This document shows positions 12,642 through 22,627 of a stretch of 29,559 bases of DNA, piece after piece. The DNA is taken from assembly GCA_023266695.1 (NCBI GenBank), contig JAHFPO010000007.1:1-29559 (forward strand), given 5' to 3'. The stretch is from Hyphomicrobiales bacterium (GTDB lineage: Bacteria; Pseudomonadota; Alphaproteobacteria; Rhizobiales; Xanthobacteraceae). Position numbers and translations under genes: made by a program. The notes under the pieces were generated by a model, which saw only the letters and a list, made by a program, of their open reading frames with translations, was not told where the DNA came from and did no database searches. Position 1 is the stretch's first letter. Every line of letters starts with the position of its first letter.

Positions 12642-14441
12642 CTACTTTTTGGGCGGATCGAGCCGGATGTGCAGCTCCTTCAGTTGCTTCGGGCTCACCT
12701 CCGAGGGCGCGCCCATCAGGAGATCCTCGGCGCGCTGGTTCATCGGAAACAGCACCACCTCGCGCAAATTCTCCTCGCCGCACAGGAGCATCACGATGCG
12801 GTCGATGCCGGGCGCGATCCCGCCATGGGGTGGCGCGCCATATTGCAGCGCGCGCAGCATGCCGCCGAATTTACTCTCCAACACGCTCTCGCCATAGCCC
12901 GCGATGGCGAAGGCCTTTTTCATCACGTCGGGGCGATGGTTGCGGATCGCGCCCGAGGAAAGCTCCACCCCGTTGCAGACGATGTCGTACTGGATGGCCT
13001 TGAGGGAAAGGATTGTCTCGCGGTCGCCGGCATCGAGCTTGAGAAATTCTTCCACGGCTAAGTTCGGCATCGAGAACGGGTTGTGGGAGAAGTCGATCTT
13101 CTTCTCCTCTTCGTTCCATTCGTACATGGGGAAATCGACGATCCAGCAGAATTCGAAGCGGTCTTTCTGAATGAGGCCGAGTTCCTCCGCGATTTTCGCA
13201 CGCGCCGCGCCGGCGAGCTTTGCTGCCAACTCGGGTTTGTCGGCGGCGAAGAATACCGCGTCGCCCGCCTTGACGCCGGCCTTGGCGGCGATCTTCTTCT
13301 GCACTTCGTCGGGAATAAACTTGGCGATCGGACCTTTGCCGCCGTCCTTCTCGAATACGATATAGCCGAGGCCGGGCGCCTTCATTTCCTCGCGCGCCCA
13401 TTCGTTCAACTTGTCGAAGAAGGAACGTGGCTGCGCGGCGGCGCCGGGCGCCGGAATCGCGCGCGCAACCCCGCCCGCTTTGATGACGTTCTTGAACGCC
13501 TTGAACTCCACGTCGTCACGGGCAAATTCCTCGGAGACGTCGGCGATCGTGAGCGGATTGCGCAAGTCCGGCTTGTCGGTGCCGTATTTCAGCATCGCCT
13601 CGGCATAGGGAATGCGCGGAAATCTCTTGGTCACCGGCTTGCCGTCGGCGAATTCCTCGAACAGGCCGCGCAGAACCGGCTCGACCGCCTCGAATACGTC
13701 CTCTTGCGTCACGAAGCTCATCTCGATGTCGAGCTGGTAGAACTCACCGGGCGAGCGGTCGGCGCGGGCGTCCTCGTCGCGAAAACAGGGCGCGATCTGG
13801 AAATAGCGGTCGAAGCCCGCGATCATGATCAATTGCTTGAACTGCTGGGGCGCCTGCGGCAGCGCATAGAACTTGCCGGGATGGAGCCGCGAGGGCACCA
13901 GATAATCACGCGCGCCCTCGGGCGAGGACGCGGTGAGCACCGGCGTCTGGAATTCGAAGAAGCCCTGGTCCTTCATGCGGGCCCGGATCGAGTCGATGAT
14001 CGCCCCGCGCTTCATGATGTTCTGATGAATGTGATCGCGGCGGAGATCGAGGAAGCGATATTGCAGCCGCGTTTCTTCCGGATATTCCTGCTCGCCGAAG
14101 ACGGGCATCGGCAGTTCGGCGGCGGGGCCGAGCACCTCGATCTCGTTCGCGAACAGCTCAACCGCGCCGGTCGGAAGCTCCGGGTTTTCGGTGCCGGCCG
14201 GGCGTTTCCGCACCTTGCCGTCAACGCGCACCACCCATTCGGCGCGCAGCTTCTCGGCGGTCTTGAAGGCGGGACTATCGGGATCGGCGACGACCTGCGC
14301 CAAGCCGTAATGGTCGCGGAGATCGATGAACAAAAGCCCGCCGTGGTCGCGGATACGGTGGCACCAGCCCGCGAGCCGCACCGTCTCGCCGATCAGCGAT
14401 TCGCGGAGCGCGCCGCAATGATGGGTGCGGTAGCGGTGCAT
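12642..14441 (-). CDS. aspS: Aspartyl-tRNA synthetase (probably nondiscriminating)
   Basis: This 599-aa class IIb synthetase has an OB-fold anticodon-binding domain (about 1-110), a bacterial insertion (GAD) domain (about 290-420) and the catalytic core. Motif 2 includes FRDEDARADRSPGEFYQLDIEMSF-type sequence and motif 3 reads GGIAPGIDRIVMLLCG. It charges tRNA-Asp. In the OB fold the loop reads RDHGG, with His33. Discriminating enzymes such as E. coli AspRS have Leu there, while His is known from enzymes that also mischarge tRNA-Asn for GatCAB amidation. That specificity is inference. The ATG at 14439-14441 gives the family N-terminus MHRYRTHHCG. A frame extending to 14537 has no conserved residues. 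Confidence 0.97.
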   Translation of the reverse strand: MHRYRTHHCGALRESLIGETVRLAGWCHRIRDHGGLLFIDLRDHYGLAQVVADPDSPAFKTAEKLRAEWVVRVDGKVRKRPAGTENPELPTGAVELFANEIEVLGPAAELPMPVFGEQEYPEETRLQYRFLDLRRDHIHQNIMKRGAIIDSIRARMKDQGFFEFQTPVLTASSPEGARDYLVPSRLHPGKFYALPQAPQQFKQLIMIAGFDRYFQIAPCFRDEDARADRSPGEFYQLDIEMSFVTQEDVFEAVEPVLRGLFEEFADGKPVTKRFPRIPYAEAMLKYGTDKPDLRNPLTIADVSEEFARDDVEFKAFKNVIKAGGVARAIPAPGAAAQPRSFFDKLNEWAREEMKAPGLGYIVFEKDGGKGPIAKFIPDEVQKKIAAKAGVKAGDAVFFAADKPELAAKLAGAARAKIAEELGLIQKDRFEFCWIVDFPMYEWNEEEKKIDFSHNPFSMPNLAVEEFLKLDAGDRETILSLKAIQYDIVCNGVELSSGAIRNHRPDVMKKAFAIAGYGESVLESKFGGMLRALQYGAPPHGGIAPGIDRIVMLLCGEENLREVVLFPMNQRAEDLLMGAPSEVSPKQLKELHIRLDPPKK

Positions 14442-14593
14442 CAGGTGTCCCGGAAAGACGCGTATTGCGAACCAACGAGGAGTGCATAACGCAACGCCCG
14501 CGCGCGGGAAAGCGCATGCCCCGTCCGGGTTTGTCAAGGCGCGGCGGGGGACCGCGGGTGCCCCGCGATCGGCCTCTCGCGCGGCCGCCGCGA

Positions 14594-14869
14594 TCAGCGC
14601 CGGCGGTAATTGGGACGGCGCTGGGCGGTCGCCGCCGGCAACGGCTTATCGGACTTGTGGCGGAAGCTGATGCGGCCGCGGTCGAGGTCGTAGGGCGACA
14701 TCTCGACGATGACCCGGTCGCCCGCGAGGGTGCGGATGCGGTGCTTTTTCATCTTGCCGGCCGCATAGGCGAGGATCATGTGGTCGTTGTCGAGCTTCAC
14801 GCGATAATTGCCGTCGGGCAGCACTTCCGTGACGGTCCCGTCGAACTCCAATAGCGCTTCCTTCGCCAT
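14594..14869 (-). CDS. infA: Translation initiation factor IF-1, extended form
   Basis: The product is 91 aa. Residues 1-73 are a canonical IF-1 OB fold (KEALLEFDGTVTEVLPDG, NYRVKLDNDH, AGKMKKHRIRTLAGDRV, SPYDLDRGRISFRHK) that binds the 30S A site. It carries an 18-residue basic tail (PLPAATAQRRPNYRRR) not found in the usual 72-aa IF-1. The gene lies 28 bp downstream of a DEAD-box helicase gene on the same strand, so the two are likely one transcript. Extended IF-1 paralogues beside RNA helicase genes occur in other proteobacteria and are linked to growth in the cold; that role here is inference. Another infA elsewhere in the genome is likely. Confidence 0.93.
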   Translation of the reverse strand: MAKEALLEFDGTVTEVLPDGNYRVKLDNDHMILAYAAGKMKKHRIRTLAGDRVIVEMSPYDLDRGRISFRHKSDKPLPAATAQRRPNYRRR

Positions 14870-14897
14870 GTCGTGCTCCTGACGCCCGATGCTTCGT

Positions 14898-16280
<1,383 letters not shown>

Positions 16281-16557
16281 TCAGGCGAGACGGGCCGGAT
16301 TTGCCTGGAAGGCAGCCGACCGCGATTCGCGGGGGTGGATGACACCCCGCGTGGCCTGGGTTGTCGGTGTATGGCAGTTGGAGGAAACGGGCGGATAAAA
16401 TCGATTCGATTTCAGACACGCAGCCCGCGAGCGCATGAAGCGCTCGAATCGAGGCACTTAAAGCAGGAACGTGTGGCTATTTCAAGACCCTAGCAAACCT
16501 CAATCGAGCACCGGCAACGTCATCGTCTCGCCCGTTCAAGTCCGCTATGAAGGAACC

Positions 16558-17739
16558 ATGGATCTCGTAACCAAGACCGCCGAACTCGACGCCGCCTGCG
16601 AACGGCTCGGACGCCATCCCTTCGTCACCGTCGATACCGAATTCCTGCGCGAGACCACCTTCTGGCCCAAGCTCTGCGTGGTGCAGTTGGCGGGGCCCGA
16701 CGAGGCGGTGGTGGTGGACGCGCTTGCTGAGGGGCTCGATCTTTCCCCGTTCTTCCGGCTCATGGCCGAGGAGCGGATCATCAAGGTCTTTCACGCCGCA
16801 CGGCAGGACATCGAAATCGTCTGGCACCGGGCGAAGCTCATCCCGCGCCCCATCTTCGACACCCAGGTCGCCGCCATGGTGCTCGGCCACGGCGATTCCA
16901 TTTCCTACGACCAACTGGTGCAGCGGCTCACCGGCGATGCGATCGACAAGACCTCGCGCTTCACCGACTGGACGCGCCGTCCGCTGGCGAAGACGCAGAT
17001 CGATTACGCCATCTCCGACGTGACGCATTTGCGTGCGGTCTATCTGAAGCTCAAGGCCGACCTGGAGCGCGGGGGTCGCTCCGACTGGGTGCAGGAGGAG
17101 ATGGCGGTGCTCACCTCGCCCGATACCTATTCGCAAGAGCCCGAGCGCGCGTGGGAGCGGCTAAAGACACGGGTGCGCCGGCCGCGCGAACTGGCGGTGC
17201 TGATGGAGGTCGCGGCATGGCGCGAGCGCGAGGCGCAGTCGCGCAATCTGCCGCGCCAGCGCGTGCTCAAGGACGACGCCATCGCCGAGATCGTACAGCA
17301 GCAACCGAAGAGCGCGGACGAGCTCGCGCGTCTGCGCTCACTGCCCAAGGGCTTCGAGCGCTCGAAGACCGGCGAGGCGATTCTCGCGGCGGTCGCGGCC
17401 GGGCTCGCACGCGACCTGAAGACGCTGCCGCGGATCGAGCGCGAACGCCCGCTCGGAAACGGCGCCGCGGCGACGGTCGAGTTGCTCAAAGTGCTCTTGC
17501 GCATGACTTCCGAGCGTCACGGCGTTGCGGCGAAGGTGATCGCGACCGTCGACGATCTCGAGAAGATCGCTGCCGCCGACGATGCCGACGTGCGGGCACT
17601 CAAGGGCTGGCGGCGCGAGATGTTCGGCAACGAGGCGCTGAAGCTGAAGCGCGGCGAGGTCGCGCTCGCGGTCGAGAACGGTCGCGTGACCGCGATCGAC
17701 CGCAACGCGTCGGATCGATCCGGATTCCAAGGCGGGTGA
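16558..17739 (+). CDS. rnd: Ribonuclease D
   Basis: This 393-aa 3'-to-5' exoribonuclease trims tRNA and other structured RNAs. The DEDDy exonuclease residues are present in TVDTEFLRE (motif I), FHAARQDIEI (motif II) and YAISDVTHL (motif III, with Tyr and Asp). An HRDC domain (about 205-285) has RELAVLMEVAAWREREAQ and ELARLRSLPKG. The length matches alphaproteobacterial RNase D. The start 16558 matches the family N-terminus MDLVTKTAEL; AAGGA lies close upstream (3-4 bp), a slightly short spacing. The frame is open back to 16471, but that part is not conserved. The gene is divergent from the helicase across about 277 bp with no other gene. Confidence 0.95.
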   Translation: MDLVTKTAELDAACERLGRHPFVTVDTEFLRETTFWPKLCVVQLAGPDEAVVVDALAEGLDLSPFFRLMAEERIIKVFHAARQDIEIVWHRAKLIPRPIFDTQVAAMVLGHGDSISYDQLVQRLTGDAIDKTSRFTDWTRRPLAKTQIDYAISDVTHLRAVYLKLKADLERGGRSDWVQEEMAVLTSPDTYSQEPERAWERLKTRVRRPRELAVLMEVAAWREREAQSRNLPRQRVLKDDAIAEIVQQQPKSADELARLRSLPKGFERSKTGEAILAAVAAGLARDLKTLPRIERERPLGNGAAATVELLKVLLRMTSERHGVAAKVIATVDDLEKIAAADDADVRALKGWRREMFGNEALKLKRGEVALAVENGRVTAIDRNASDRSGFQGG

Positions 17740-17815
17740 ATAGTATCGTGCAATGTCTTGAATTTTAGATGACGGTTCGGTGACGGGACGGAAGTTCTTG
17801 TCACAGCAATGAATT

Positions 17816-18487
17816 TTACTCGCGCAGGACTTCGGCGGCGAGCGCCCGGGTGAGACGGCGCCCGCGCGACAAGGAGGCGGCATCGAGCCTTGCGGCGACG
17901 GCGCGCGCCGCCGCCAGCGACCGTTCGATCCGCATGGTGAGGAAAGCGACGGTCTCCTCGTCGACTATGATCTGGCGGTCGGCGAACAGCTTGACCAGTA
18001 CCGCGGCGATCAAAGCGTCGTCCGGCGGCGAAAGTTGGACCACCGGCACCGCGCGCAGCCGCGAGGCGAGGTCGGCGAGCGCGTAGCCTTCGAGATCCAG
18101 GCGTTTCTTGGCGGTGATCAGAACATAGGCAGTCTCCTCGCGGGCGAGGTTGAGGAGATGAAACAGGGCCGCCTCGTCGACCCGTTGCGGCGCGAGATCC
18201 TCGAGCAGGAGGGCGCCGGTCGCGAGCGCGCGCGGCACCTCGGCCTTCACGAGCGATGCGGCATCGACAATGCGGGCGCCGGCACGTTCCGCCCACATCG
18301 CGGCGAGATGGCTCTTGCCGGCGCCGGCGGGACCGACAATGGCGGCGATCCGGTCGGGCCAGACCGGCCAGGAGTCGACCAGCGCGAGGGCTGCTTCGTT
18401 CGATGGACTCGCCAGGAAATCGTCGCGGCGAAAGCTTTCGGCGTGCGGCAGATCGAGCGCGAGCTGCCGGGCGCCGCCCTCAGGCAT
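17816..18487 (-). CDS. hdaA: DnaA-homologous replication regulator (Hda/HdaA)
   Basis: The product is 223 aa and resembles DnaA domain III without the DNA-binding domain IV. The N-terminal RQLALDL (7-13) fits the sliding-clamp-binding motif of Hda proteins. Walker A is GPAGAGKS (52-59), and the sensor-type region reads LASRLRAVPVVQLSPPDD with the Arg typical of AAA+ Hda. Clamp-bound Hda stimulates ATP hydrolysis by DnaA after initiation, preventing re-replication. It lies 3 bp downstream of the permease gene, and the two are co-transcribed with the phosphatidyltransferase. The Walker B segment is modified (LLLEDLAP), as in other HdaA proteins. Confidence 0.9.
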   Translation of the reverse strand: MPEGGARQLALDLPHAESFRRDDFLASPSNEAALALVDSWPVWPDRIAAIVGPAGAGKSHLAAMWAERAGARIVDAASLVKAEVPRALATGALLLEDLAPQRVDEAALFHLLNLAREETAYVLITAKKRLDLEGYALADLASRLRAVPVVQLSPPDDALIAAVLVKLFADRQIIVDEETVAFLTMRIERSLAAARAVAARLDAASLSRGRRLTRALAAEVLRE

Positions 18488-18490
18488 CGT

Positions 18491-19588
18491 TCACCGGCCT
18501 CCGGCCTTGCCGCCACCCCGGCGTCTCGACTTGCCGGTATAGAGCGGACTCGCGACATATTGGCTCAAGACAAAACGCACCAGCACACCAGTCGCCGCCG
18601 CCAGCGGCACCGCGATGAGAAGCCCGACGAACCCCATGAGATAGCCGAAGGCGAACAATGAAAACATCAGCCAGACCGGATGCAGCCCGACGCTCTCGCC
18701 CACCAGCTTGGGGGAGAGGATATAGCCTTCGATGAACTGCCCGACAAAGAAGATGCAGGCGACGATAACAACCCAGGTCCAGTCCGGCCAGAACTGTGCA
18801 AACGCCACTCCAGTCGCGATCACGAGCCCGCTCAGCGAACCGACATAGGGGATGAAAGTGAGAATCCCGGCGCTGAAGCCGATGAGCAGACCGAAATTCA
18901 GATTGGTGAGGGTGAGGGCAACCGCATAATAGGAGCCGAGGATCAGACAGACGCTCGCCTGCCCGCGCAGAAATCCCGCGATCGCATTGTCGATCTCGCG
19001 GGCCAATCTGCGGATGGTCTCACGGTGGCGCAGCGGCAGCCAAGAATCGACCTTTCGCACCATCTTGTGCCAATCGTAGAGCACGTAGAACGCGACGACC
19101 GGGGTGATGACGACGAGGGCGAAGACCGAGATGATCGCCCTTCCGCCCGACCACAGCGACACCAGGAACGAACCGAGCCAACTCGCGCCCTGCCCCACCA
19201 GATCGCCAACCGACTTCTGCATATCGGGCAGGCGGTCGCCAATCAGGCGCTGCAGCCACTGCTTGTTCTCCTCGGTCATGATGAGTTCTTGCAGACGCGT
19301 CACATAACCCGGCAGGCGTTGGATAAACGCGAACATCTGGCTGCCGAGAAGCGGCAGCAACAGGATCGCCGCGAGCACGAAGATGAGGACGAAGAAGCCG
19401 ACCACCGCGAGCGTCGCGATCATGCGATTGACGCCGTAGTGCTCGAGCCGGTCGGTCAGCGGATTCAACAGATAAGCGAGCGCCATGCCGACGACGAACG
19501 GCAGCAGCATTTCACGCAGGACCCATAGGATCAGGATGAAGACGACGAGTGCCCCGATCCAGAAGATGACTTGCCGTTGCAGCTTCAT
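18491..19588 (-). CDS. AI-2E family (PerM/YdiK-type) permease
   Basis: The product is 365 aa with about eight membrane helices. It shows the family pattern LREMLLPFVVGMALAYLLNPL near the N-terminus, a soluble helical loop (about 85-140), then VVAFYVLYDWHKM, LIGFSAGILTFIPYVG and FIEGYILSPKLVGESVGLHPV. Members export small molecules or sodium/proton in some cases; the substrate cannot be told. The C-terminal tail is basic (SRRRGGGKAGGR). Its stop lies 3 bp before the hdaA start and the phosphatidyltransferase lies 28 bp upstream, so the three form an operon. This order is common in Hyphomicrobiales. Confidence 0.92.
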   Translation of the reverse strand: MKLQRQVIFWIGALVVFILILWVLREMLLPFVVGMALAYLLNPLTDRLEHYGVNRMIATLAVVGFFVLIFVLAAILLLPLLGSQMFAFIQRLPGYVTRLQELIMTEENKQWLQRLIGDRLPDMQKSVGDLVGQGASWLGSFLVSLWSGGRAIISVFALVVITPVVAFYVLYDWHKMVRKVDSWLPLRHRETIRRLAREIDNAIAGFLRGQASVCLILGSYYAVALTLTNLNFGLLIGFSAGILTFIPYVGSLSGLVIATGVAFAQFWPDWTWVVIVACIFFVGQFIEGYILSPKLVGESVGLHPVWLMFSLFAFGYLMGFVGLLIAVPLAAATGVLVRFVLSQYVASPLYTGKSRRRGGGKAGGR

Positions 19589-19616
19589 GGGTACCAGGGC
19601 CAGTTCCCGCTCCGTT

Positions 19617-20147
19617 TCACGAAGCCATATGCCGCATCCAGGCGGCGAGATAGGCAGCGGCCGAAAGCCCCGTCAAGACCGCGACCGTGGCAAGCGCCAA
19701 ATCGAACGCCAAACCGGGATTGAAATGGAAACCGTTGGCGCCGAGCACCAAGGCCGCGAGCAGAATTTGCGCCGTGGTATTGAGCTTGGAGATGGTCAGC
19801 GGCTGGATGGTCAGCGGCTGGCCGACGATCAAGGCGACCACAATCGCGCCTAGAATCATAATGTCGCGCGAGACCACAGCAATCACGATCCATGGCGGCA
19901 ATAGGCCGGCGATGCCGAGCGTCACGTAGATCGACATCAGCAGCACCTTGTCGGCGAGCGGATCGAGATAGGCGCCGAACTCGCTCTTGGCGCCGAGACG
20001 ATTGGCGAGGAAACCGTCGACGGCGTCGGAAATCCCCGCCGCGACGAACAACCAAAATGCAATTCTCAACTCGCCCGACGTGATCGCCCAGACCACGAGC
20101 GGCACCATCAGAATGCGGCCGACGGTGATGATATTGGGAAGATTCAC
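19617..20147 (-). CDS. CDP-alcohol phosphatidyltransferase
   Basis: This 176-aa membrane enzyme has the CDP-alcohol signature in SDAVDGFLANRLGAK and GAYLDPLADK. The Asp, Gly and Asp spacing is exact, but the Arg of DGxxAR is Asn here (DGFLAN). The family makes phosphatidylglycerol-phosphate or related phospholipids at the inner membrane; PgsA is the likeliest role but not certain. The start is GTG at 20145-20147, giving the typical VNLPNIITVGRI N-terminus; the ribosome site is weak (GGTGAG). A much longer ATG-started frame overlaps purM antisense and is not real. Residues QPLTI occur twice in tandem from a 15-bp duplication (around 19798-19828). Confidence 0.85.
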   Translation of the reverse strand: MNLPNIITVGRILMVPLVVWAITSGELRIAFWLFVAAGISDAVDGFLANRLGAKSEFGAYLDPLADKVLLMSIYVTLGIAGLLPPWIVIAVVSRDIMILGAIVVALIVGQPLTIQPLTISKLNTTAQILLAALVLGANGFHFNPGLAFDLALATVAVLTGLSAAAYLAAWMRHMAS

Positions 20148-20279
20148 GCGATTCTCACCCTGCCCTTGCTTCCGGACATAGACCCCCGGAGGGCTCCTGC
20201 CAAGCGCGCGTCCACGGCGGCCCGCCCGCGCCTTGCGCGCCTGCCAGCTTCGGGTTACCTCGGCCGGGCGAGAGACCGT

Positions 20280-21350
20280 ATGGCCAAGGCAAAGGGGCTC
20301 AGCTACCGGGAGGCCGGAGTCGACATCGACGCCGGCAATCGGCTGGTTGAACTCATCAAGCCGCTCACGCGCATGACCGCGCGCCCCGGCGCCGAGGCCG
20401 AGATCGGCGGGTTTGGGGGCGTCTTCGATCTCGCCAAGGCCGGCTATCGCGATCCTCTGCTCATCGCCGCGACCGACGGGGTCGGCACCAAGCTCAAGCT
20501 CGCGATCGAGACCGGCAAGCACGACACCATCGGCATCGATCTCGTCGCCATGAGCGTGAACGATCTCATCGTGCAGGGCGCGGAGCCGCTTCTATTCCTC
20601 GACTATTTCGCTTGCGGCAAGCTTGATCCCGAGCGCGCGGGGAAGATCGTCGCCGGCATCGCACAAGGCTGCCGCGAGGCGGGGTGCGCGCTTGTCGGCG
20701 GCGAGACCGCCGAGATGCCGGGCCTCTATGCGGCCGCGGACTACGATCTCGCGGGTTTCGCGCTCGGCGCGGTCGAGCGCGACCATCTTCTGCCCCGCGG
20801 CGACATCATGGCGGGTGACATGCTCCTCGGTCTCCCCTCCTCCGGCGTTCATTCCAACGGATTTTCACTGGTGCGACGCGTAATCGCCGAAGCCGGCGTC
20901 ACGCTCGATGCGCCGGCGCCGTTCGCCAAGGGTGAGAAGCTGGGCGCCGCGCTGCTCACTCCGACACGTATCTATGTGCGCGCGGCACTCGCCGCACTCA
21001 AGGCGACGGACGCAATCAAGGCACTCGCCCACATTACCGGCGGCGGGCTCACCGAAAACGTGCCGCGGGTATTGCCGGACGGTCTTGCCGCGAGCTTCGA
21101 CCTCGGTTCGATTCCGGTCCCGCCGGTGTTCCGCTGGCTCGCGCGCGCGGGGCGCATCGCCGAGACCGAGATGCTCCGTACCTTCAATTGCGGCATCGGG
21201 CTGGTCGCGGTCGTGCAGGCAAAGCGCGTAGACGCCGTCACCGCGGCCTTCGCCGCCGGCGGCGAGCACGTCGTGCGACTCGGCGAGATCGTCGCCGCGG
21301 CGGGCGCGCCGCGGGTTGTTTTCAACGGCAGGCTCGGCCTCGACCCATGA
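20280..21350 (+). CDS. purM: Phosphoribosylformylglycinamidine cyclo-ligase (AIR synthetase)
   Basis: This 356-aa cytoplasmic purine-biosynthesis enzyme closes the imidazole ring of FGAM to AIR using ATP. Diagnostic segments are SYREAGVDIDAGN, GGFGGVFDL, ATDGVGTKLKLA, SVNDLIVQGAEPLLFLDY, GCALVGGETAEMPG, LPSSGVHSNGFSLVR and HITGGGLTENVPRV. The length matches the family. The ATG at 20280 fits the conserved N-terminus MAKAKGLSYREAG; a 20166 start would add an Arg/Pro-rich stretch that is not conserved. The 3' end overlaps purN by 4 bp (ATGA). It is divergent from the phosphatidyltransferase operon. Confidence 0.97.
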   Translation: MAKAKGLSYREAGVDIDAGNRLVELIKPLTRMTARPGAEAEIGGFGGVFDLAKAGYRDPLLIAATDGVGTKLKLAIETGKHDTIGIDLVAMSVNDLIVQGAEPLLFLDYFACGKLDPERAGKIVAGIAQGCREAGCALVGGETAEMPGLYAAADYDLAGFALGAVERDHLLPRGDIMAGDMLLGLPSSGVHSNGFSLVRRVIAEAGVTLDAPAPFAKGEKLGAALLTPTRIYVRAALAALKATDAIKALAHITGGGLTENVPRVLPDGLAASFDLGSIPVPPVFRWLARAGRIAETEMLRTFNCGIGLVAVVQAKRVDAVTAAFAAGGEHVVRLGEIVAAAGAPRVVFNGRLGLDP

Positions 21351-22006
21351 AGAAGACGCGCAAGCGCGTCGCGATCCTGATCTCGGGGCGGGGATCCAAC
21401 ATGGTCGCGTTGATCGAGGCCGCCCGCGCGCGCGACTATCCGGCCGAGATCGTGCTCGTGGTCTCGAACCGGCCCGGCGCTCGGGGTCTCGCTGTGGCCA
21501 AGACGAAAGGCGTTGCGACCACGGTCGTCGATCATACGGGCTTCGCCACCCGCGAAGCCTTCGAAGCCGCGCTCGAAGCGAAACTCGCCGCGGCGGAAGT
21601 CGAGATCGTGTGCCTGGCCGGTTTCATGCGCGTCTTCACCCGCTCGCTGGTGGATCGCTGGCGCGGCCGCATGCTCAATATCCATCCGTCGCTGCTGCCC
21701 GCCTTCAAGGGCCTCGATACCCATGCGCGCGCGCTCGCGGCCGGCGTGAAGACCCACGGCTGTAGCGTTCATTTCGTGGCGCACGAACTCGACTCGGGAC
21801 CGATCGTGATGCAGGCCACGGTCCCGGTGCTCGACGACGACGACGAGGAAAAGCTCGCGGCGCGCGTGCTCGAGGAAGAACACCGCATCTATCCGGCGGT
21901 GCTCAGGCTGCTTGCGGAAGATCGGCTCAAGATCGAGGGCGAACGGGTCATCGTGGCGGGCGGAGGAAAGCGGGTGGATTTGTCGCCTGCATCGCCGAAG
22001 CCTTGA
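21347..22006 (+). CDS. purN: Phosphoribosylglycinamide formyltransferase (GAR transformylase 1)
   Basis: The product is 219 aa. It transfers a formyl group from 10-formyl-THF to GAR in purine synthesis. The family motifs are RVAILISGRGSNM at the N-terminus, VVSNRPGARGL, CLAGFMRVFT, the catalytic region MLNIHPSLLPAFKGLDTHARAL (Asn, His), and HELDSGPIVMQATVPV with the catalytic Asp. The ATG (21347-21349) overlaps the purM stop as ATGA, so translation is coupled and the two consecutive-pathway enzymes are made together. The C-terminal ~15 residues (GGGKRVDLSPASPKP) vary in the family. Confidence 0.97.
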   Translation: MKKTRKRVAILISGRGSNMVALIEAARARDYPAEIVLVVSNRPGARGLAVAKTKGVATTVVDHTGFATREAFEAALEAKLAAAEVEIVCLAGFMRVFTRSLVDRWRGRMLNIHPSLLPAFKGLDTHARALAAGVKTHGCSVHFVAHELDSGPIVMQATVPVLDDDDEEKLAARVLEEEHRIYPAVLRLLAEDRLKIEGERVIVAGGGKRVDLSPASPKP

Positions 22007-22042
22007 GCACGAGCCAAAAACGGCCGGCTTGATCGGTCAGTC

Positions 22043-22522
22043 TCAGGTACGGTCCTTGGACTGGTAGCCTCGCGAACGCGCGGGTGAATCGGCATCGCTC
22101 GGGACCGCGCAGCTCTTTTTCACTTCTGCGGGTTTTTTCGTGCCGAGCGTCGGGATGACGTTGTAAGTCAGAAAGAAATTGATGTCCTCCTTGCTCATCA
22201 CCTTCGCCATGGCGGTGGCGAAGCAATCGCACGGCTTCGTCGTCTTTTCGGAGCGGAACAGGTCGCCCGAGTCAGAGACGCACTTGTCGTAGATTTTCTG
22301 CCGCACTGGCTCGACCGCGCGCAGATTGGAGGAAGCAGCCGCTTTGGCGGATGCGGTGGTTTTGCCGGAAGCGGTGCCCTTGCCGGCAGGAGTGCCTTTA
22401 GCCGCGGGAGCCGTGGACGGCGGGCCGGAGGGCGTCTGGCTTAGGCTCGTGGTCTCGAAACCGGTGACCAGCGCCAAGACCATGATGGGAAGCCATAAGC
22501 GATATGACGTGTCGACCGGCAT
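22043..22522 (-). CDS. Exported protein with four cysteines and Ala/Gly/Lys linker
   Basis: The product is 159 aa. Residues 1 to about 28 form a signal peptide or anchor (RLWLPIMVLALVTGF). Residues about 32-65 are a repetitive Pro/Ala/Gly/Lys/Thr linker (AAKGTPAGKGTASGKTTASAK). The remainder is a compact helical domain with cysteines in YDKCVSDSG, KPCDCFATAM and KKSCAVP, enough for two disulphides. Similar CDCF-type proteins are widespread in Bradyrhizobiaceae but have no known role. The start at 22520-22522 has GGGG upstream; an in-frame ATG at 22532-22534 adds four residues. It is convergent with purN. Confidence 0.65.
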   Translation of the reverse strand: MPVDTSYRLWLPIMVLALVTGFETTSLSQTPSGPPSTAPAAKGTPAGKGTASGKTTASAKAAASSNLRAVEPVRQKIYDKCVSDSGDLFRSEKTTKPCDCFATAMAKVMSKEDINFFLTYNVIPTLGTKKPAEVKKSCAVPSDADSPARSRGYQSKDRT

Positions 22523-22627
22523 GAGGGGCCCCATTCCATAGAACCAAAGCAGCAGCTGCTCTGATCATGACGCAGCTGCCGCGGCGGTCAACGCGTCTAA
22601 ACGATTGCCTCCGGAGCGGCTGCCGGG

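Noticed and set aside
13083..14489. A 468-codon open frame on the plus strand
   Set aside because: Antisense to aspS.
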